64,000 nt of DNA from an uncultured Acidobacteriota bacterium (GCA_903851035.1 CAINND010000115.1:1-64000), one strand, 5' to 3'; positions 34,046-42,842 are shown, counted from the first letter of the stretch. Translations and numbers: made by a program. Notes: generated from the sequence alone by a model not told the origin.

Positions 34046-35815
34046 TTAAAAAATCTTCTTCTTTCCGTAAGTCTTCTTGGCGCCAAAAGTCTTCTTGGCT
34101 CCGAAAGTCTCCTTGGGGCCGAAGTTCTTCTTAGCCCCGTAGGACTTCTTGCCGGTGAAGAGAGCCTTCACGCCAAAACTCTCCTTGGAGACGGAGGCAT
34201 CCTGCACGCCGAAGGTATTCTGCGAGCCAAAGGAAGCGCCCGCCTCATACGGCTTCTTCGCACCGAAAGGCTTTTTGGCTCCGAAGGACTTTTTGGCGCC
34301 AAAGGATTTCTTGGCTTCGTAAGTGCTCTCTGCCCCGAAGCTCTTCTCTGCTCCGAAAGATTTCTTGGCTCCAAAGGAAGGTTTCGCACCAAAGGGTTTC
34401 TTGGCACCGAAGCTGGGCTTCGCTCCGAAGGACTTTTTGGCGCCGAAGGGCTTCTTGCCGGGCCAGGGACTCTTGGCAGCCTTGGAGGGCCGCTTGTAGG
34501 TTGACGGATCTTCGAGGACTTCCGGCGCGGGCAGGCGCTCACGGCGAATGCGCACGAGTACGGCGGCGATCTGCTCGGCGTTGGCCTGCTCCAATAGCGT
34601 GCGTCCAGCTGCCAAATCTTCTTCCGCCGGGCTGTCGGTCATGGCGATGATCTCTCGCACAAGGTTTTCCTCGTCGCGCGAGTGAATCGAATCGGCAGAG
34701 GGCGCGGGCGACCAGACGGCTGTGATTTTACCGGCACCCAACAGACGCTCAGCGGTACCGCGATGCTGTACGGGGACGATCATCACGGAGAGTCCCTTGT
34801 GTCCGGCGCGACCGGTGCGGCCGCTGCGATGCAAAAGCATCTGCTTGTTCTGCGGCAGGTCGGCGTGGATGACCAGTCCGAGGTCGGGCATGTCGAGGCC
34901 TCGGGCGGCCACGTCGGTGGCCACGCAGACACGGGCGCGGCCATCGCGCAGGGCCTGGAGGGCGGTGGTGCGCTCAAACTGAGAAAGCTCACCGGAGAGG
35001 GCGACGGCGGAGAAGCCACGCTCCTGCAAACTGGCATGCAGGCGGCGCACGGCTTCGCGGGTGGAGCAGAAGACGATAGCGCCTTGCGCATCAAAGAAGC
35101 GCAGGGTGTTGACCACGGCATGCTCCATCTCCCGCGGGCCGGTGAGGAAGGCGCGGTATTCGATGTCGGCGTGCGGAGCGTTTTCGGCCGAAAGGGCCAG
35201 GCGCAGCGCGTCTCGCTGATACTGGCGGGCGAGGCCGAGGATGGCCTTGGGCAGGGTGGCGGAAAACATAAGGGTGCGGCGTTCGGGCGGCGTGGCGTTC
35301 AGCAGCAGTTCAAGCTCCTCGCGGAAGCCGAAGTCGAGCATCTCGTCAGCCTCGTCAAGGACGACGACGCGAATGTCATCCAGTTTGAGGTAGCCGCGAT
35401 TGAGGTGGTCGGCAAGGCGGCCGGGGGTTCCGACGACGATGTGCGCACCGGTCTCCAGGGCACGCTGCTCGCGGCGGGCATCCATGCCGCCAACGCAGCA
35501 GATGACGCGCGCGCCGGCCGAGGCAAAGAGCCAGGTCAGCTCGGTCTGCACCTGCAAGGCAAGCTCGCGAGTGGGGCTGACGATCAAGGCCAGCGGCTTT
35601 TTGGCGCGCTCCAGGCGCGAGGCGCCTGCCAGAAGAGTCTCGCTCATGGCCAGGCCGTAGGCCACGGTTTTGCCGGAGCCGGTCTGCGCACTGACCAGGA
35701 GATCGCGCTCGGCGGCCTCCGGCTGTAGGACGGCCTCCTGCACGGGAGTCGGTTCGGTGTAACCTCTGGCGGTAAGCGCTTGCAGCAGGCTGGGTTGTAG
35801 CTCAGGAAAAGGCAT
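34046..35815 (-). CDS. DEAD-box RNA helicase with a KKSFGA hexapeptide-repeat tail
   Basis: The 589-residue protein has two RecA domains (about residues 1-370). Motifs in order are the Q motif (YTEPTPVQEAVL), AQTGSGKT (I), PTRELALQ (Ia), GTPGRLADH, VLDEADEMLDFGF (II), MFSATLP (III), VFCSTREAV (IV), VATDVAARGLDMP (V) and HRSGRTGRAG (VI). After a linker, residues about 454-589 consist of 22 hexapeptide units related to KKSFGA, ending KKIF. Such a basic, aromatic tail probably binds RNA. The ATG at 35815 is chosen because the fold starts at once; an upstream in-frame extension looks non-coding. The gene is RhlE/DeaD-like and could unwind rRNA or mRNA. Confidence 0.93.
   Translation of the reverse strand: MPFPELQPSLLQALTARGYTEPTPVQEAVLQPEAAERDLLVSAQTGSGKTVAYGLAMSETLLAGASRLERAKKPLALIVSPTRELALQVQTELTWLFASAGARVICCVGGMDARREQRALETGAHIVVGTPGRLADHLNRGYLKLDDIRVVVLDEADEMLDFGFREELELLLNATPPERRTLMFSATLPKAILGLARQYQRDALRLALSAENAPHADIEYRAFLTGPREMEHAVVNTLRFFDAQGAIVFCSTREAVRRLHASLQERGFSAVALSGELSQFERTTALQALRDGRARVCVATDVAARGLDMPDLGLVIHADLPQNKQMLLHRSGRTGRAGHKGLSVMIVPVQHRGTAERLLGAGKITAVWSPAPSADSIHSRDEENLVREIIAMTDSPAEEDLAAGRTLLEQANAEQIAAVLVRIRRERLPAPEVLEDPSTYKRPSKAAKSPWPGKKPFGAKKSFGAKPSFGAKKPFGAKPSFGAKKSFGAEKSFGAESTYEAKKSFGAKKSFGAKKPFGAKKPYEAGASFGSQNTFGVQDASVSKESFGVKALFTGKKSYGAKKNFGPKETFGAKKTFGAKKTYGKKKIF
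34049..34456 (-). repeat. DNA encoding 22 hexapeptide repeats
   Basis: This 18-base periodic coding tract belongs to the helicase gene. Units are near-identical in places (AAGTCCTTCGGCGCCAAA-like), so it is prone to slippage and copy-number change in multiples of 18 bases, which would keep frame. Confidence 0.9.
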
Positions 35816-35934
35816 ATCTACAAGTATAGACGCATTGCGGGCGCGGGGCTTGGTAGAGTGAGCCGAGGATGCATATAGGTGTTCCTCTGGCACACTAAAA
35901 CAAAAATCAGCTTATGAGAGCTATCTCAAATTTG

Positions 35935-36840
35935 TCAGCTTTCCGCATAGCTTTTCAGGATCAGTATCTTTGATTTTTCAAAATCATCTTTGTTTCGAAT
36001 CGTAATCTCGAGGTCGCCAGTCCCCCAGTGACCTATATTGCTGACATCCCTAGTGAAACCTGTCTCAAGATGAACTGTTTCTGGCTTCATTTTGAGATAT
36101 AAAATTATTTTGTCTTTACGCATTTCTATGCAAACAAAGTTCTTGAGACGTTTGAATGCAATATACAAAGACAAACGCTTTTCCTGAACGTCATCACCAA
36201 GTGCTAACAAGTAGGCCCGTAATTCCTCAAATACGTCGCCAAGAGGGGGCTTCAACTCAGCAATTTCATCATTCCAAGTCTTGTCTGTAGATTGTTTATC
36301 ACCATTCTTGTGAACTTTTATATCCGTATTCTTCGCACCTACTGCATTCACTAGCTCAAGGAGCAATAAGTCCTGGCCAAACTTTCGGTATCGGAGCAGT
36401 TCAATGTTCCTGTTTATTTGTAAAACAGCATGTTCATCGTACTTGGTAAAATCAGAGGCAATGCACAGCAATCGTGTGCCCGTCCAATTGATATCATCGG
36501 ATTCTTTTTTCCCATATTTGTCGAAGACCAAGAACTTAAATTCGGCCTTATGATCGAGCAACCAGTCCAAATAGAACAATCCCTGATTGATTACATTCTC
36601 ATTGACTGATCGCTTGTATTCGATAATGACGGGACAGGAATTCTCGTCGACACCAAGGGTATCGATGCGGCCGCCATGCGCTTTACCAGTCGGATATTCC
36701 GAAGCTAGGAAGCGAATACTAAGCATTGTCTCTATGTTCTGCTCGATCAGCTTTTGAAGCGACTTCTCCAGTTCAACCGATTTGCTTGGTATTTCAACAG
36801 CTCCGGTTGTCGCTGTTCGGAATAGCTTGAGATCACTCAT
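35935..36840 (-). CDS. PD-(D/E)XK nuclease-like protein with C-terminal DUF5655
   Basis: The 301-residue protein has an N-terminal restriction-endonuclease-like core at about residues 30-110. HGGRIDTLGVDE supplies the Asp, and PVIIEYKRS supplies the E-x-K pair. QGLFYLDWLLDHKAEF follows. The C-terminal 90 residues (GDVFEELRAYLLALGDDV, then IYLKMKPE-like and HWGTGDLEITIRN) match the DUF5655 domain. The family is of unknown role; nucleic-acid cleavage or binding is plausible. A 60-base sample inside the gene is 33% GC, far below neighbours, so it is probably acquired. No obvious partner gene is adjacent. Confidence 0.8.
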   Translation of the reverse strand: MSDLKLFRTATTGAVEIPSKSVELEKSLQKLIEQNIETMLSIRFLASEYPTGKAHGGRIDTLGVDENSCPVIIEYKRSVNENVINQGLFYLDWLLDHKAEFKFLVFDKYGKKESDDINWTGTRLLCIASDFTKYDEHAVLQINRNIELLRYRKFGQDLLLLELVNAVGAKNTDIKVHKNGDKQSTDKTWNDEIAELKPPLGDVFEELRAYLLALGDDVQEKRLSLYIAFKRLKNFVCIEMRKDKIILYLKMKPETVHLETGFTRDVSNIGHWGTGDLEITIRNKDDFEKSKILILKSYAES

Positions 36841-37098
36841 TGAGTAATTTCCTTAACGCGAATTGCCTCATTTGCTTGCTTGATTTTGGCAGTATACAAC
36901 TGTTGGCTTCTCGAAACGTGGCCATTGTACTTTTGTGAACAAACCCAGCCGCGTACCCGCCTTCACGCCGAGCGCTCCGGCGCGGAAGTTCGAGGCAAGA
37001 GCACGCCTGACAAATTGCCTGCCACTCGGTCATACAGCAACCAACCGGCCGGTGGAGTACAATCCTGCTGACCTGCCTGTGCAGGCCGGAGGAGCACC

Positions 37099-37854
37099 AT
37101 GTTACCCATCGTCCCGATTGCGGTCGTCATCGTTGTGTTCTACATTCTCAGTTCCATCAAGATTCTCAGCGAGTACGAGCGCGGCGTCATCTTCCGGCTG
37201 GGAAGACTGCTGCCCGGCGGCAAGGGTCCGGGAATCATCCTGGTCTTTCAGCCCTTTGACCGCATGGTGCGCGTGGACCTGCGCCAGGTAGCCTTCGACG
37301 TGCCGCCGCAGGACGTGATCACCCGTGACAACGTGACGCTGAAGGTGAATGCCGTCGTGTTTTTGCGCGTGATCGATCCGAACAAGGCCGTCAACGAGGT
37401 GACCAACTACCAGTACCAGACTCAGCAATTCGCGCTGACCACTCTGCGCAGCGTACTGGGCGAGGTGGAGTTGGACGAGCTGCTGGCGCACCGCGACAAC
37501 ATCAACCTGCGGCTGCAGACGATCCTCGACAAGCACACGGCTCCCTGGGGCGTGAAGGTAGTAAACGTGGAAGTGAAGCAGGTGGACCTGGCCGAGAGCA
37601 TGATGCGCGCCATGGCCAAGCAGGCCGAGGCGGAGCGCGAAAAGCGCTCGAAGATCATCCACGCCGAGGGCGAATTTGCCGCCGCGCAGCGCCTGGTGGA
37701 CGCCGCTCACCTGCTGCAGACCGAGCCCGCCTCCATCCAACTGCGCTATTTGCAGACGCTGACCGAGATTGGCGTGGAAAAGAACACCACGGTGGTCTTC
37801 CCCATTCCGATCGACCTGCTGTCAGGTATCCAGAAGCTAACGGGTCAGAAGTAA
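37099..37854 (+). CDS. Slipin/stomatin-like SPFH (band 7) membrane protein
   Basis: This 251-residue protein has one N-terminal membrane helix ([17 protein letters not shown]), then an SPFH domain. [42 protein letters not shown] and [18 protein letters not shown] are near-consensus stomatin motifs. A helical oligomerisation segment ([20 protein letters not shown]) follows. Slipins form membrane microdomains and often partner NfeD proteases; no nfeD gene is seen here. The ATG at 37099 has GGAGGA upstream. Confidence 0.95.
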   Translation: MLPIVPIAVVIVVFYILSSIKILSEYERGVIFRLGRLLPGGKGPGIILVFQPFDRMVRVDLRQVAFDVPPQDVITRDNVTLKVNAVVFLRVIDPNKAVNEVTNYQYQTQQFALTTLRSVLGEVELDELLAHRDNINLRLQTILDKHTAPWGVKVVNVEVKQVDLAESMMRAMAKQAEAEREKRSKIIHAEGEFAAAQRLVDAAHLLQTEPASIQLRYLQTLTEIGVEKNTTVVFPIPIDLLSGIQKLTGQK

Positions 37855-37861
37855 ATTCCCT

Positions 37862-37896
37862 CTCCGTCCCCGGCGACGAGAAGGCCGGGGACGGAG
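37862..37896 (+). promoter_or_regulatory. Perfect 13-bp hairpin covering the ribosome site of the SPOR gene
   Basis: CTCCGTCCCCGGC (37862-37874) pairs without mismatch with GCCGGGGACGGAG (37884-37896) around nine bases. The 3' arm includes the GGAG ribosome-binding site for the ATG at 37901. No T-run follows, so translational control is more likely than termination. Confidence 0.6.
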
Positions 37897-37900
37897 CATA

Positions 37901-38599
37901 ATGGCCTTTGGACGTTCGTCCGGGAGCAACAAGGCCATGGCCTTTGAAGGCCGCGACACGGAAATCACGCTGAGCGTAGGCAACCTGCTGATGATCTTCT
38001 TCGGCCTGGTACTGCTGTGCGCGGCAGCCCTGGGCGTGGGATATCGCCTGGGCTCGCAGGGTGCCAAGCAGAACGCGGCAGCGGTGGTGGCTCCAGCGGC
38101 GGCACAGCCGGTTACCGCCTCCGCCCCCAAGCCGGGAGCGGCACAGATAGCGCAGGCCAAGCCCGCAGATTGTCCTGTGGGCTCAAACTGCGGCGACACG
38201 GCGGCGGCCAACAATACTCCGCTCAATGCAGCCCCTGCAGCGGCCACGCAGGCGCCAGCGGCCCCGGCACAGTCCACGCAGCTAACGTTTTACGATTCGG
38301 TGCAAAAGAAGGACGCGCACCCGCAACTGGCTCCCGCGGCACAACCTGCGGCGGCCAAGCCCGCCGCGCAGCCCACGCTGGGCGCGGGATACATGGTGCA
38401 GATTAGCGCCATGCGCAACGAGGGCGACGCCCGTTTGCTGAGCGAGACCCTGCAAAAACAGCGCTACCCGGTGGTGGTGGTGCAGCCCGGAGACCACCTC
38501 TTCCACGTGCAGGTCGGCCCATATGCCGATATTCACGAGGCGGAAGACGTGCGCAACCGGCTGCAACAGTCCGGCTATAACGCTTTTGTCAAAAGATAG
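37901..38599 (+). CDS. SPOR-domain membrane protein
   Basis: The 232-residue protein has a short cytoplasmic N-terminus, one membrane helix (LLMIFFGLVLLCAAALGVGY, residues about 28-47), a long Ala/Pro/Gln-rich periplasmic linker and a C-terminal SPOR domain. That domain runs from about residue 160 (YMVQISAMRNEGDARLLSETL, then HVQVGPYADIHEAEDV). SPOR domains bind denuded peptidoglycan at division sites. It lies 46 bases after the slipin gene. The ribosome site is inside a strong hairpin. Confidence 0.9.
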   Translation: MAFGRSSGSNKAMAFEGRDTEITLSVGNLLMIFFGLVLLCAAALGVGYRLGSQGAKQNAAAVVAPAAAQPVTASAPKPGAAQIAQAKPADCPVGSNCGDTAAANNTPLNAAPAAATQAPAAPAQSTQLTFYDSVQKKDAHPQLAPAAQPAAAKPAAQPTLGAGYMVQISAMRNEGDARLLSETLQKQRYPVVVVQPGDHLFHVQVGPYADIHEAEDVRNRLQQSGYNAFVKR

Positions 38600-38640
38600 A
38601 TTCCCTGCCCCGAAATATTCACGTGCGATTGCCCTTGCGA

Positions 38641-38654
38641 TGAATCGCGATTCA
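38641..38654. promoter_or_regulatory. Perfect 14-bp palindrome, candidate ArsR-type operator
   Basis: TGAATCGCGATTCA lies 17 bases before the ATG of the regulator gene, between it and the SPOR gene. ArsR/SmtB repressors usually bind such AT-ended palindromes in their own promoters. Confidence 0.6.
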
Positions 38655-38670
38655 TTTATGATGGGAAGCC

Positions 38671-38964
38671 ATGAAAGCGGCCACCGATAAATTGAGCCTG
38701 GCGCTGCGCGCCGTTGGCGATCCCACTCGCCGAAAGATTCTGCGACTGCTGCCACCGGGCGGCCCGCGCAAGACGGACGAGGGCTGGACGGCGAGCGACA
38801 TCGAGCAGCGCATCAAGCTGGCGCAGCCCACCATCAGCCACCACATGAAGATTTTGAAGAACGCTGGCCTGGTGGAAAGCCACAAGGAAGGCACCTGGGT
38901 GCGCTATCGCAAGCTGGAAGCGGCGCTGCGCGCCGTGCGCAAAGGGCTGGTGGACGAACTGTAG
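38671..38964 (+). CDS. ArsR/SmtB-family winged-helix regulator
   Basis: This 97-residue protein is a compact winged helix: ALRAVGDPTRRKILRLL (helix 1-2), ASDIEQRIKLAQPTISHHMKIL (recognition helix with the typical SQPTxSxHL-like spacing) and the wing VESHKEGTWVRYRK. No metal-binding Cys pair (such as CXCXXC) is present, so a metal-sensing role is unlikely. A redox or small-molecule signal, or a partner, may control it. It probably regulates itself through the palindrome just upstream. The quinone oxidoreductase gene 210 bases downstream is a possible target. Confidence 0.9.
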   Translation: MKAATDKLSLALRAVGDPTRRKILRLLPPGGPRKTDEGWTASDIEQRIKLAQPTISHHMKILKNAGLVESHKEGTWVRYRKLEAALRAVRKGLVDEL

Positions 38965-39174
38965 GGTGGGGCCGATACGTAAGAGTTTCAATCCTGAAGC
39001 CTGATAGTGCGTTACTTGGCCTGTATGCGTCCGGCATCATGGGTACAATTGCCAGTCTTGTACCGGGATAGGCAAACAACTGGTCTTTAACATGCAATCG
39101 GCCTAGAAACACAGAACTTTCGGCCTCGTTCTCCCGTATCTCGCTTTGCGCAAAGAATCGCGCCAAACATCTTC

Positions 39175-40137
39175 ATGAAGGCTATCGTTTACCACGAGTA
39201 CGGGTCACCGGATGTCCTCCAATACGAGGAGATTGCGAAACCCGCTCCCGCAACCAACGAGGTCCTTGTCGCGGTTCGTGCCGCTTCCATCAACCCACTT
39301 GACTGGCATTTCATGCGGGGGGATCCCTACCTGCTTCGCCTGGCAGGAGGGCTTCGCAGGCCGAAGATCACGCGACTGGGCGTTGATCTGGCCGGACAGA
39401 TTGAATCAGTTGGCAGCGGGGTGACGAAATTCAAGCCCGGGGACGAGGTCTTTGGCTCGTGTCGTGGAGCCTTTGCCGAGTATGTGTGTACCACCGAGTC
39501 AGCATTAGCCATCAAGCCCCAAAACGTGAGCTTTGAGCAGGCGGCAGCCGCGCCGACAGTAACATTCACGGCGTTGCAGGCTTTGCGCAATCTCGGCCAC
39601 ATTCAGAAGGGGCAGAAGGTGTTGATTAACGGCGCGGCAGGCGGCGTCGGCACAGCGGCCGTGCAACTTGCTCAGTGGTTCGGCGCGGATGTGACTGGGG
39701 TATGTAGCACTCATAACGTAGAAATGGTCCGCTCCATTGGTGCGAGCCATGTAGTGGACTACACGCGAGAGGACTTCACCCGCAATGGCCTACACTATGA
39801 CATTTTCCTTGACTGTATCGGCAATCACTCGCTGTTAGCCTGCCGTCGCGTGCTGAATTCAAATGGGCGTTACATCATGATCGGAGGGACGGGTGGCATG
39901 AGCAGTTTCCTGGCGCGTGCTTTCATCGCTTCCTTGTGGTCACGGCTTTCCAATAAGAAATTGTCCATGTTTTTAGCCAAGCGTAGCCCCGAGGATCTTG
40001 CCTTAATGCGCGACCTTTTGGAATCGAAAGAACTAATGCCCATCATCGATCGCCGATATAGATTATGTGAACTCCCCGAAGCAATTGCCTATCTGGAAGC
40101 AGGACACGCCCGGGGAAAAGTGATAATCGTTTCGTGA
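39175..40137 (+). CDS. NADPH:quinone oxidoreductase-like (zinc-free MDR)
   Basis: This 320-residue medium-chain dehydrogenase of the quinone oxidoreductase type lacks zinc ligands. The N-terminal domain has MKAIVYHEYGSPDVLQYEE and ASINPLDWHFMRG. The coenzyme motif is NGAAGGVGTAAVQLAQ near residue 155, with CSTHNVEMVRSIGA and GRYIMIGGTGG later. Such enzymes reduce quinones or enones with NADPH. GC is lower than in most neighbours. The ATG at 39175 lies 210 bases after the ArsR gene; that spacer shows no other feature. Confidence 0.92.
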   Translation: MKAIVYHEYGSPDVLQYEEIAKPAPATNEVLVAVRAASINPLDWHFMRGDPYLLRLAGGLRRPKITRLGVDLAGQIESVGSGVTKFKPGDEVFGSCRGAFAEYVCTTESALAIKPQNVSFEQAAAAPTVTFTALQALRNLGHIQKGQKVLINGAAGGVGTAAVQLAQWFGADVTGVCSTHNVEMVRSIGASHVVDYTREDFTRNGLHYDIFLDCIGNHSLLACRRVLNSNGRYIMIGGTGGMSSFLARAFIASLWSRLSNKKLSMFLAKRSPEDLALMRDLLESKELMPIIDRRYRLCELPEAIAYLEAGHARGKVIIVS

Positions 40138-40220
40138 ATGGCAAAAGCGCCACAATCCCAAACGATTCCTATTGCCTAATCGCCTCGTAGCTCACAATCG
40201 CAACCCACACGCAAAATCAA

Positions 40221-40250
40221 AGGCGGCCCACGCGGGGCCGCCTGATTTCT
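40221..40250. terminator. Bidirectional terminator between convergent genes
   Basis: AGGCGGCCC and GGGCCGCCT pair around a short loop. The + side is followed by GATTTCTTTC. On the other strand a TTTGATTTT run follows. Confidence 0.75.
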
Positions 40251-40268
40251 TTCCCTTGCAAAAAGTGT

Positions 40269-41207
40269 TTAGTGAACCACGGCCTGGAAGAGGTCGGTCT
40301 TGAGCAGGGCCTGGAACTTGCTGTCGTCGGCCTTGAACTTGACCACCAGGCGTCCGCTGTCGCTATCCACCTGCATGCTTTCCAGCGCGCTCTTTTCCAC
40401 GGCCGTGCCGGCGCTGCGTTTGTACATGATGCCGGCCTTCATCAGGGCGGAGAGCGTGCCGGCCGTGAAGCTATCGGAGGTCTGCACGTTCAGGCCAAAG
40501 TCGATGCCATGCTCGAGGTCAAGGCTGTAGCGGCTGCCCAGCAGGCGCTTTTTGATGATGTCGTAGTCGGCCAGCGCGGCGGCCTCGCCGAGGGCGGAGC
40601 GCAGCATGTTCTGCGTTCCCTGCTGGTCGAGCACGCTCCACACCGGGCCGCTTTCGGCATCGGTGATGAGCTGCATCATGTCCTGCTGGGTGGCTACGCC
40701 GTATTGCATGCCGTCACGCACATCCAAACCATCCTTGACCGCGTTCTTTTCGCCAAAGATCATCGTGGCGTCGTCCAGGAAGCTCATGACGAAGCTGCCG
40801 GCGGGCCACAGGGCGTTGTCGCGGTAGGGCGTGCTGCGCAGCTTTTTTAGCTTGAAGCGCGCGGTAATCTTTTTAGGCTCAAAGACGCCGGTGGCCACGC
40901 CAAAGCTGCGCACGCCGCCGCCGCTGGAGCGGTAGCTGACAAAGGTGAGCTGCTCAACGTCCTGATCGGGATCGATGCCCATGCCGCGCAACGAGGCCTC
41001 AAACTGCTTGAGGTTGTCGGGCAGCACGCGGTTCTTAAGGGCCATTCCGCTGGGTGAATTGCGCAGCATGCGGTAATCTACCGAGATGACCTGTTGAATC
41101 TGCGCCGGGAGAACCGTGCGGGTGCTGGTTCCCAGCGGTGCGGCCAGGGCGCTGGTACAGAAGGCGCAGGCCAGCAGCATAGCCAAAGCGAAACGAGTGA
41201 TTTTCAT
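40269..41207 (-). CDS. Secreted protein of unknown function
   Basis: The 312-residue product has a signal peptide ending ALAAPLG (about residue 23). The mature part alternates strands and helices, without Cys, without membrane helices and without a catalytic motif that I recognise. Features are VISVDYRMLRNSPSG, LRGMGIDPDQDVEQLTFVSY and a repeated DALWPAGS-like turn. It may be a periplasmic binding or structural protein conserved in Acidobacteriota; no function should be assumed. The ATG at 41207 gives the signal, and sequence upstream in frame looks non-coding. Confidence 0.7.
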   Translation of the reverse strand: MKITRFALAMLLACAFCTSALAAPLGTSTRTVLPAQIQQVISVDYRMLRNSPSGMALKNRVLPDNLKQFEASLRGMGIDPDQDVEQLTFVSYRSSGGGVRSFGVATGVFEPKKITARFKLKKLRSTPYRDNALWPAGSFVMSFLDDATMIFGEKNAVKDGLDVRDGMQYGVATQQDMMQLITDAESGPVWSVLDQQGTQNMLRSALGEAAALADYDIIKKRLLGSRYSLDLEHGIDFGLNVQTSDSFTAGTLSALMKAGIMYKRSAGTAVEKSALESMQVDSDSGRLVVKFKADDSKFQALLKTDLFQAVVH

Positions 41208-41220
41208 ATCTCCATTGTAA

Positions 41221-41250
41221 CCCCGGCCAAGAGAAGAACTCTCGCCGGGG
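41221..41250 (-). terminator. Hairpin after ftcD, before the secreted protein
   Basis: CCCCGGC with an adjoining GAGA/CTCTC extension pairs with GCCGGGG. On the minus strand it follows ftcD and precedes the next ATG by 14 bases. The T-run is poor, so it may be an attenuator or a translational element instead. Confidence 0.4.
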
Positions 41251-41334
41251 CTTTGTTCAGATTGACCAAACAGATGCCGGGCTTGGTAATTCCGCCCGGG
41301 GAATAAACCTTGTACCTGCGAGCCGCCTGCGCGG

Positions 41335-42828
41335 TTACAAAATGGCCGCGCGCAGCTCTGCAACACAGGCACGGGCTTTGGCCACAAACTCAGCCTCGGC
41401 ACCGGGCTCCATGGCATCCAGGTTGATCTCCACGTTGGCCAGCGCGCCTTCCACGGCGGCGCGGCTGAGCGCGATGGCCACGGTCAAGTCACTGGCCATG
41501 CGGGGATTTGTCTTGCCCTGCAAGGACTTAGCGATTTGGCCAACCCTGTTGGCGGCCTGGGCAGTCACAAGCGGCACATGGGCGGCGTGGCGCAGGGCGG
41601 CCGCAACCTGTACGGCTCCGGCAGCCGGGTCGGCCTTTTGCGTCTTGTAGGCACCGACGACGGTCTCGTAGCTGTCAGCATCCAGTTCGATGCACTCCTT
41701 CAACGCCTCGCGCAGGGTGTTCAGCTCAGCCAGTGCGGCGCTGAGATCGGCATCGAAGGCGGCGTATGCCTTTTTGCCACGGCTCATGGAGGTCACCATC
41801 GCCGCCAGGCCCGCGGCCATGGCTCCAGCGGCCGCCGCGGCGCTGCCTCCACCGGGAACGGCCGTGGGTGCGGCCAACTGCTCGATAAACGGTTCGACAC
41901 CGGCGCGCAGTCCGCCAACCGCCGTCTTGCCGCTCATCACGGAGGCCAGGCGGTTTTCCAGAATCATGGAGGAGTTGAAGTTTTCCACCTGGAGGAACCA
42001 CTCGGCGGCATCTTCCAGTGCGCGCTTTGGGACCAAGCCGACGATTTCACTGGATTCCACGCCGACGCCGTAGCGGGCCGCCTCGCGTTTGACGAACTCA
42101 AATACCCTGGCGATGGGAGTGAGGTCGGTGTCGGTCAGGTTCATGCTGACCTGCGCCTGGCCACGCACCTCGACGCCCATTCCCTTCACCGCGCGCAGGC
42201 CTCCGCTGGAGTAGCGCACGGCCTTGGCGACTTTCTTGGCTATGTCCACATTTTTGGTTTGCAGATAGACGTTATAAGCCACGAGGAACTTGCGCGCGCC
42301 GATGACGATGGCTCCGGCGGTGGGATGGATGCGCGGCTCGCCAACGTCGGGGCTGCGCGACTCGACCTTGCCCATCTCCTCCTTGATTACTTCGAACTGG
42401 CCGCGGCGGATGTTTTCCAAGTTGGTGCGCTCGGGTTTTTGCGCGGCGGCCTCGTAGAGGTAGACCGGGATATGATGCTCGTCCCAGACCTTGGCGGCCA
42501 GTTCCTTGGCCATCTGTACGCAGTCTTCCAGCGTCACACCCTCAATGGGGATGAAGGGCACAACGTCGGTGGCGCCGAGGCGGGGATGGGCTCCGCGCTG
42601 CACGTTGAGGTCAATCAGTTCGGCGGCCTTGCCGATGCCGGCCAGCACGGCGGCGATGAGAGGATCGCGCTCCCCCACCAGGGTGACCACCGAGCGGTTG
42701 TGGTCGGCGTCCATTTCAAAATCCAACAGGCTGACGCCGGGGCGTCGCATGGCGGCCAGGATGGCCTCCACCTTAGCCTTGTCACGGCCTTCAGAGAAAT
42801 TCGGTACGCACTCAACCAACACTGGCAT
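41335..42828 (-). CDS. ftcD: Bifunctional glutamate formiminotransferase / formimino-THF cyclodeaminase
   Basis: The 497-residue fused enzyme of histidine degradation passes a formimino group from formiminoglutamate to tetrahydrofolate and deaminates it to methenyl-THF. The transferase part (about 1-295) shows VECVPNFSEGRD, MDADHNRSVVTLVG and HPRLGATDVVPFIP. The deaminase part (about 305-497) has AAPTAVPGGGSAAAAAGAMAA, then VTSMSRGK. The ATG at 42828 follows GGAGGACATC. No other histidine-degradation gene (hutH, hutU, hutI) lies in the window. It begins 14 bases after the PagL-like gene. Confidence 0.95.
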   Translation of the reverse strand: MPVLVECVPNFSEGRDKAKVEAILAAMRRPGVSLLDFEMDADHNRSVVTLVGERDPLIAAVLAGIGKAAELIDLNVQRGAHPRLGATDVVPFIPIEGVTLEDCVQMAKELAAKVWDEHHIPVYLYEAAAQKPERTNLENIRRGQFEVIKEEMGKVESRSPDVGEPRIHPTAGAIVIGARKFLVAYNVYLQTKNVDIAKKVAKAVRYSSGGLRAVKGMGVEVRGQAQVSMNLTDTDLTPIARVFEFVKREAARYGVGVESSEIVGLVPKRALEDAAEWFLQVENFNSSMILENRLASVMSGKTAVGGLRAGVEPFIEQLAAPTAVPGGGSAAAAAGAMAAGLAAMVTSMSRGKKAYAAFDADLSAALAELNTLREALKECIELDADSYETVVGAYKTQKADPAAGAVQVAAALRHAAHVPLVTAQAANRVGQIAKSLQGKTNPRMASDLTVAIALSRAAVEGALANVEINLDAMEPGAEAEFVAKARACVAELRAAIL

Positions 42829-42842
42829 GATGTCCTCCGTGT

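Noticed and set aside
34001-34504. Plus-strand frame with repeated Leu-Gly-Ser/Ala-Glu-like units
   Set aside because: It is the complement of the helicase KKSFGA repeats; its periodicity is inherited from the real minus-strand gene.
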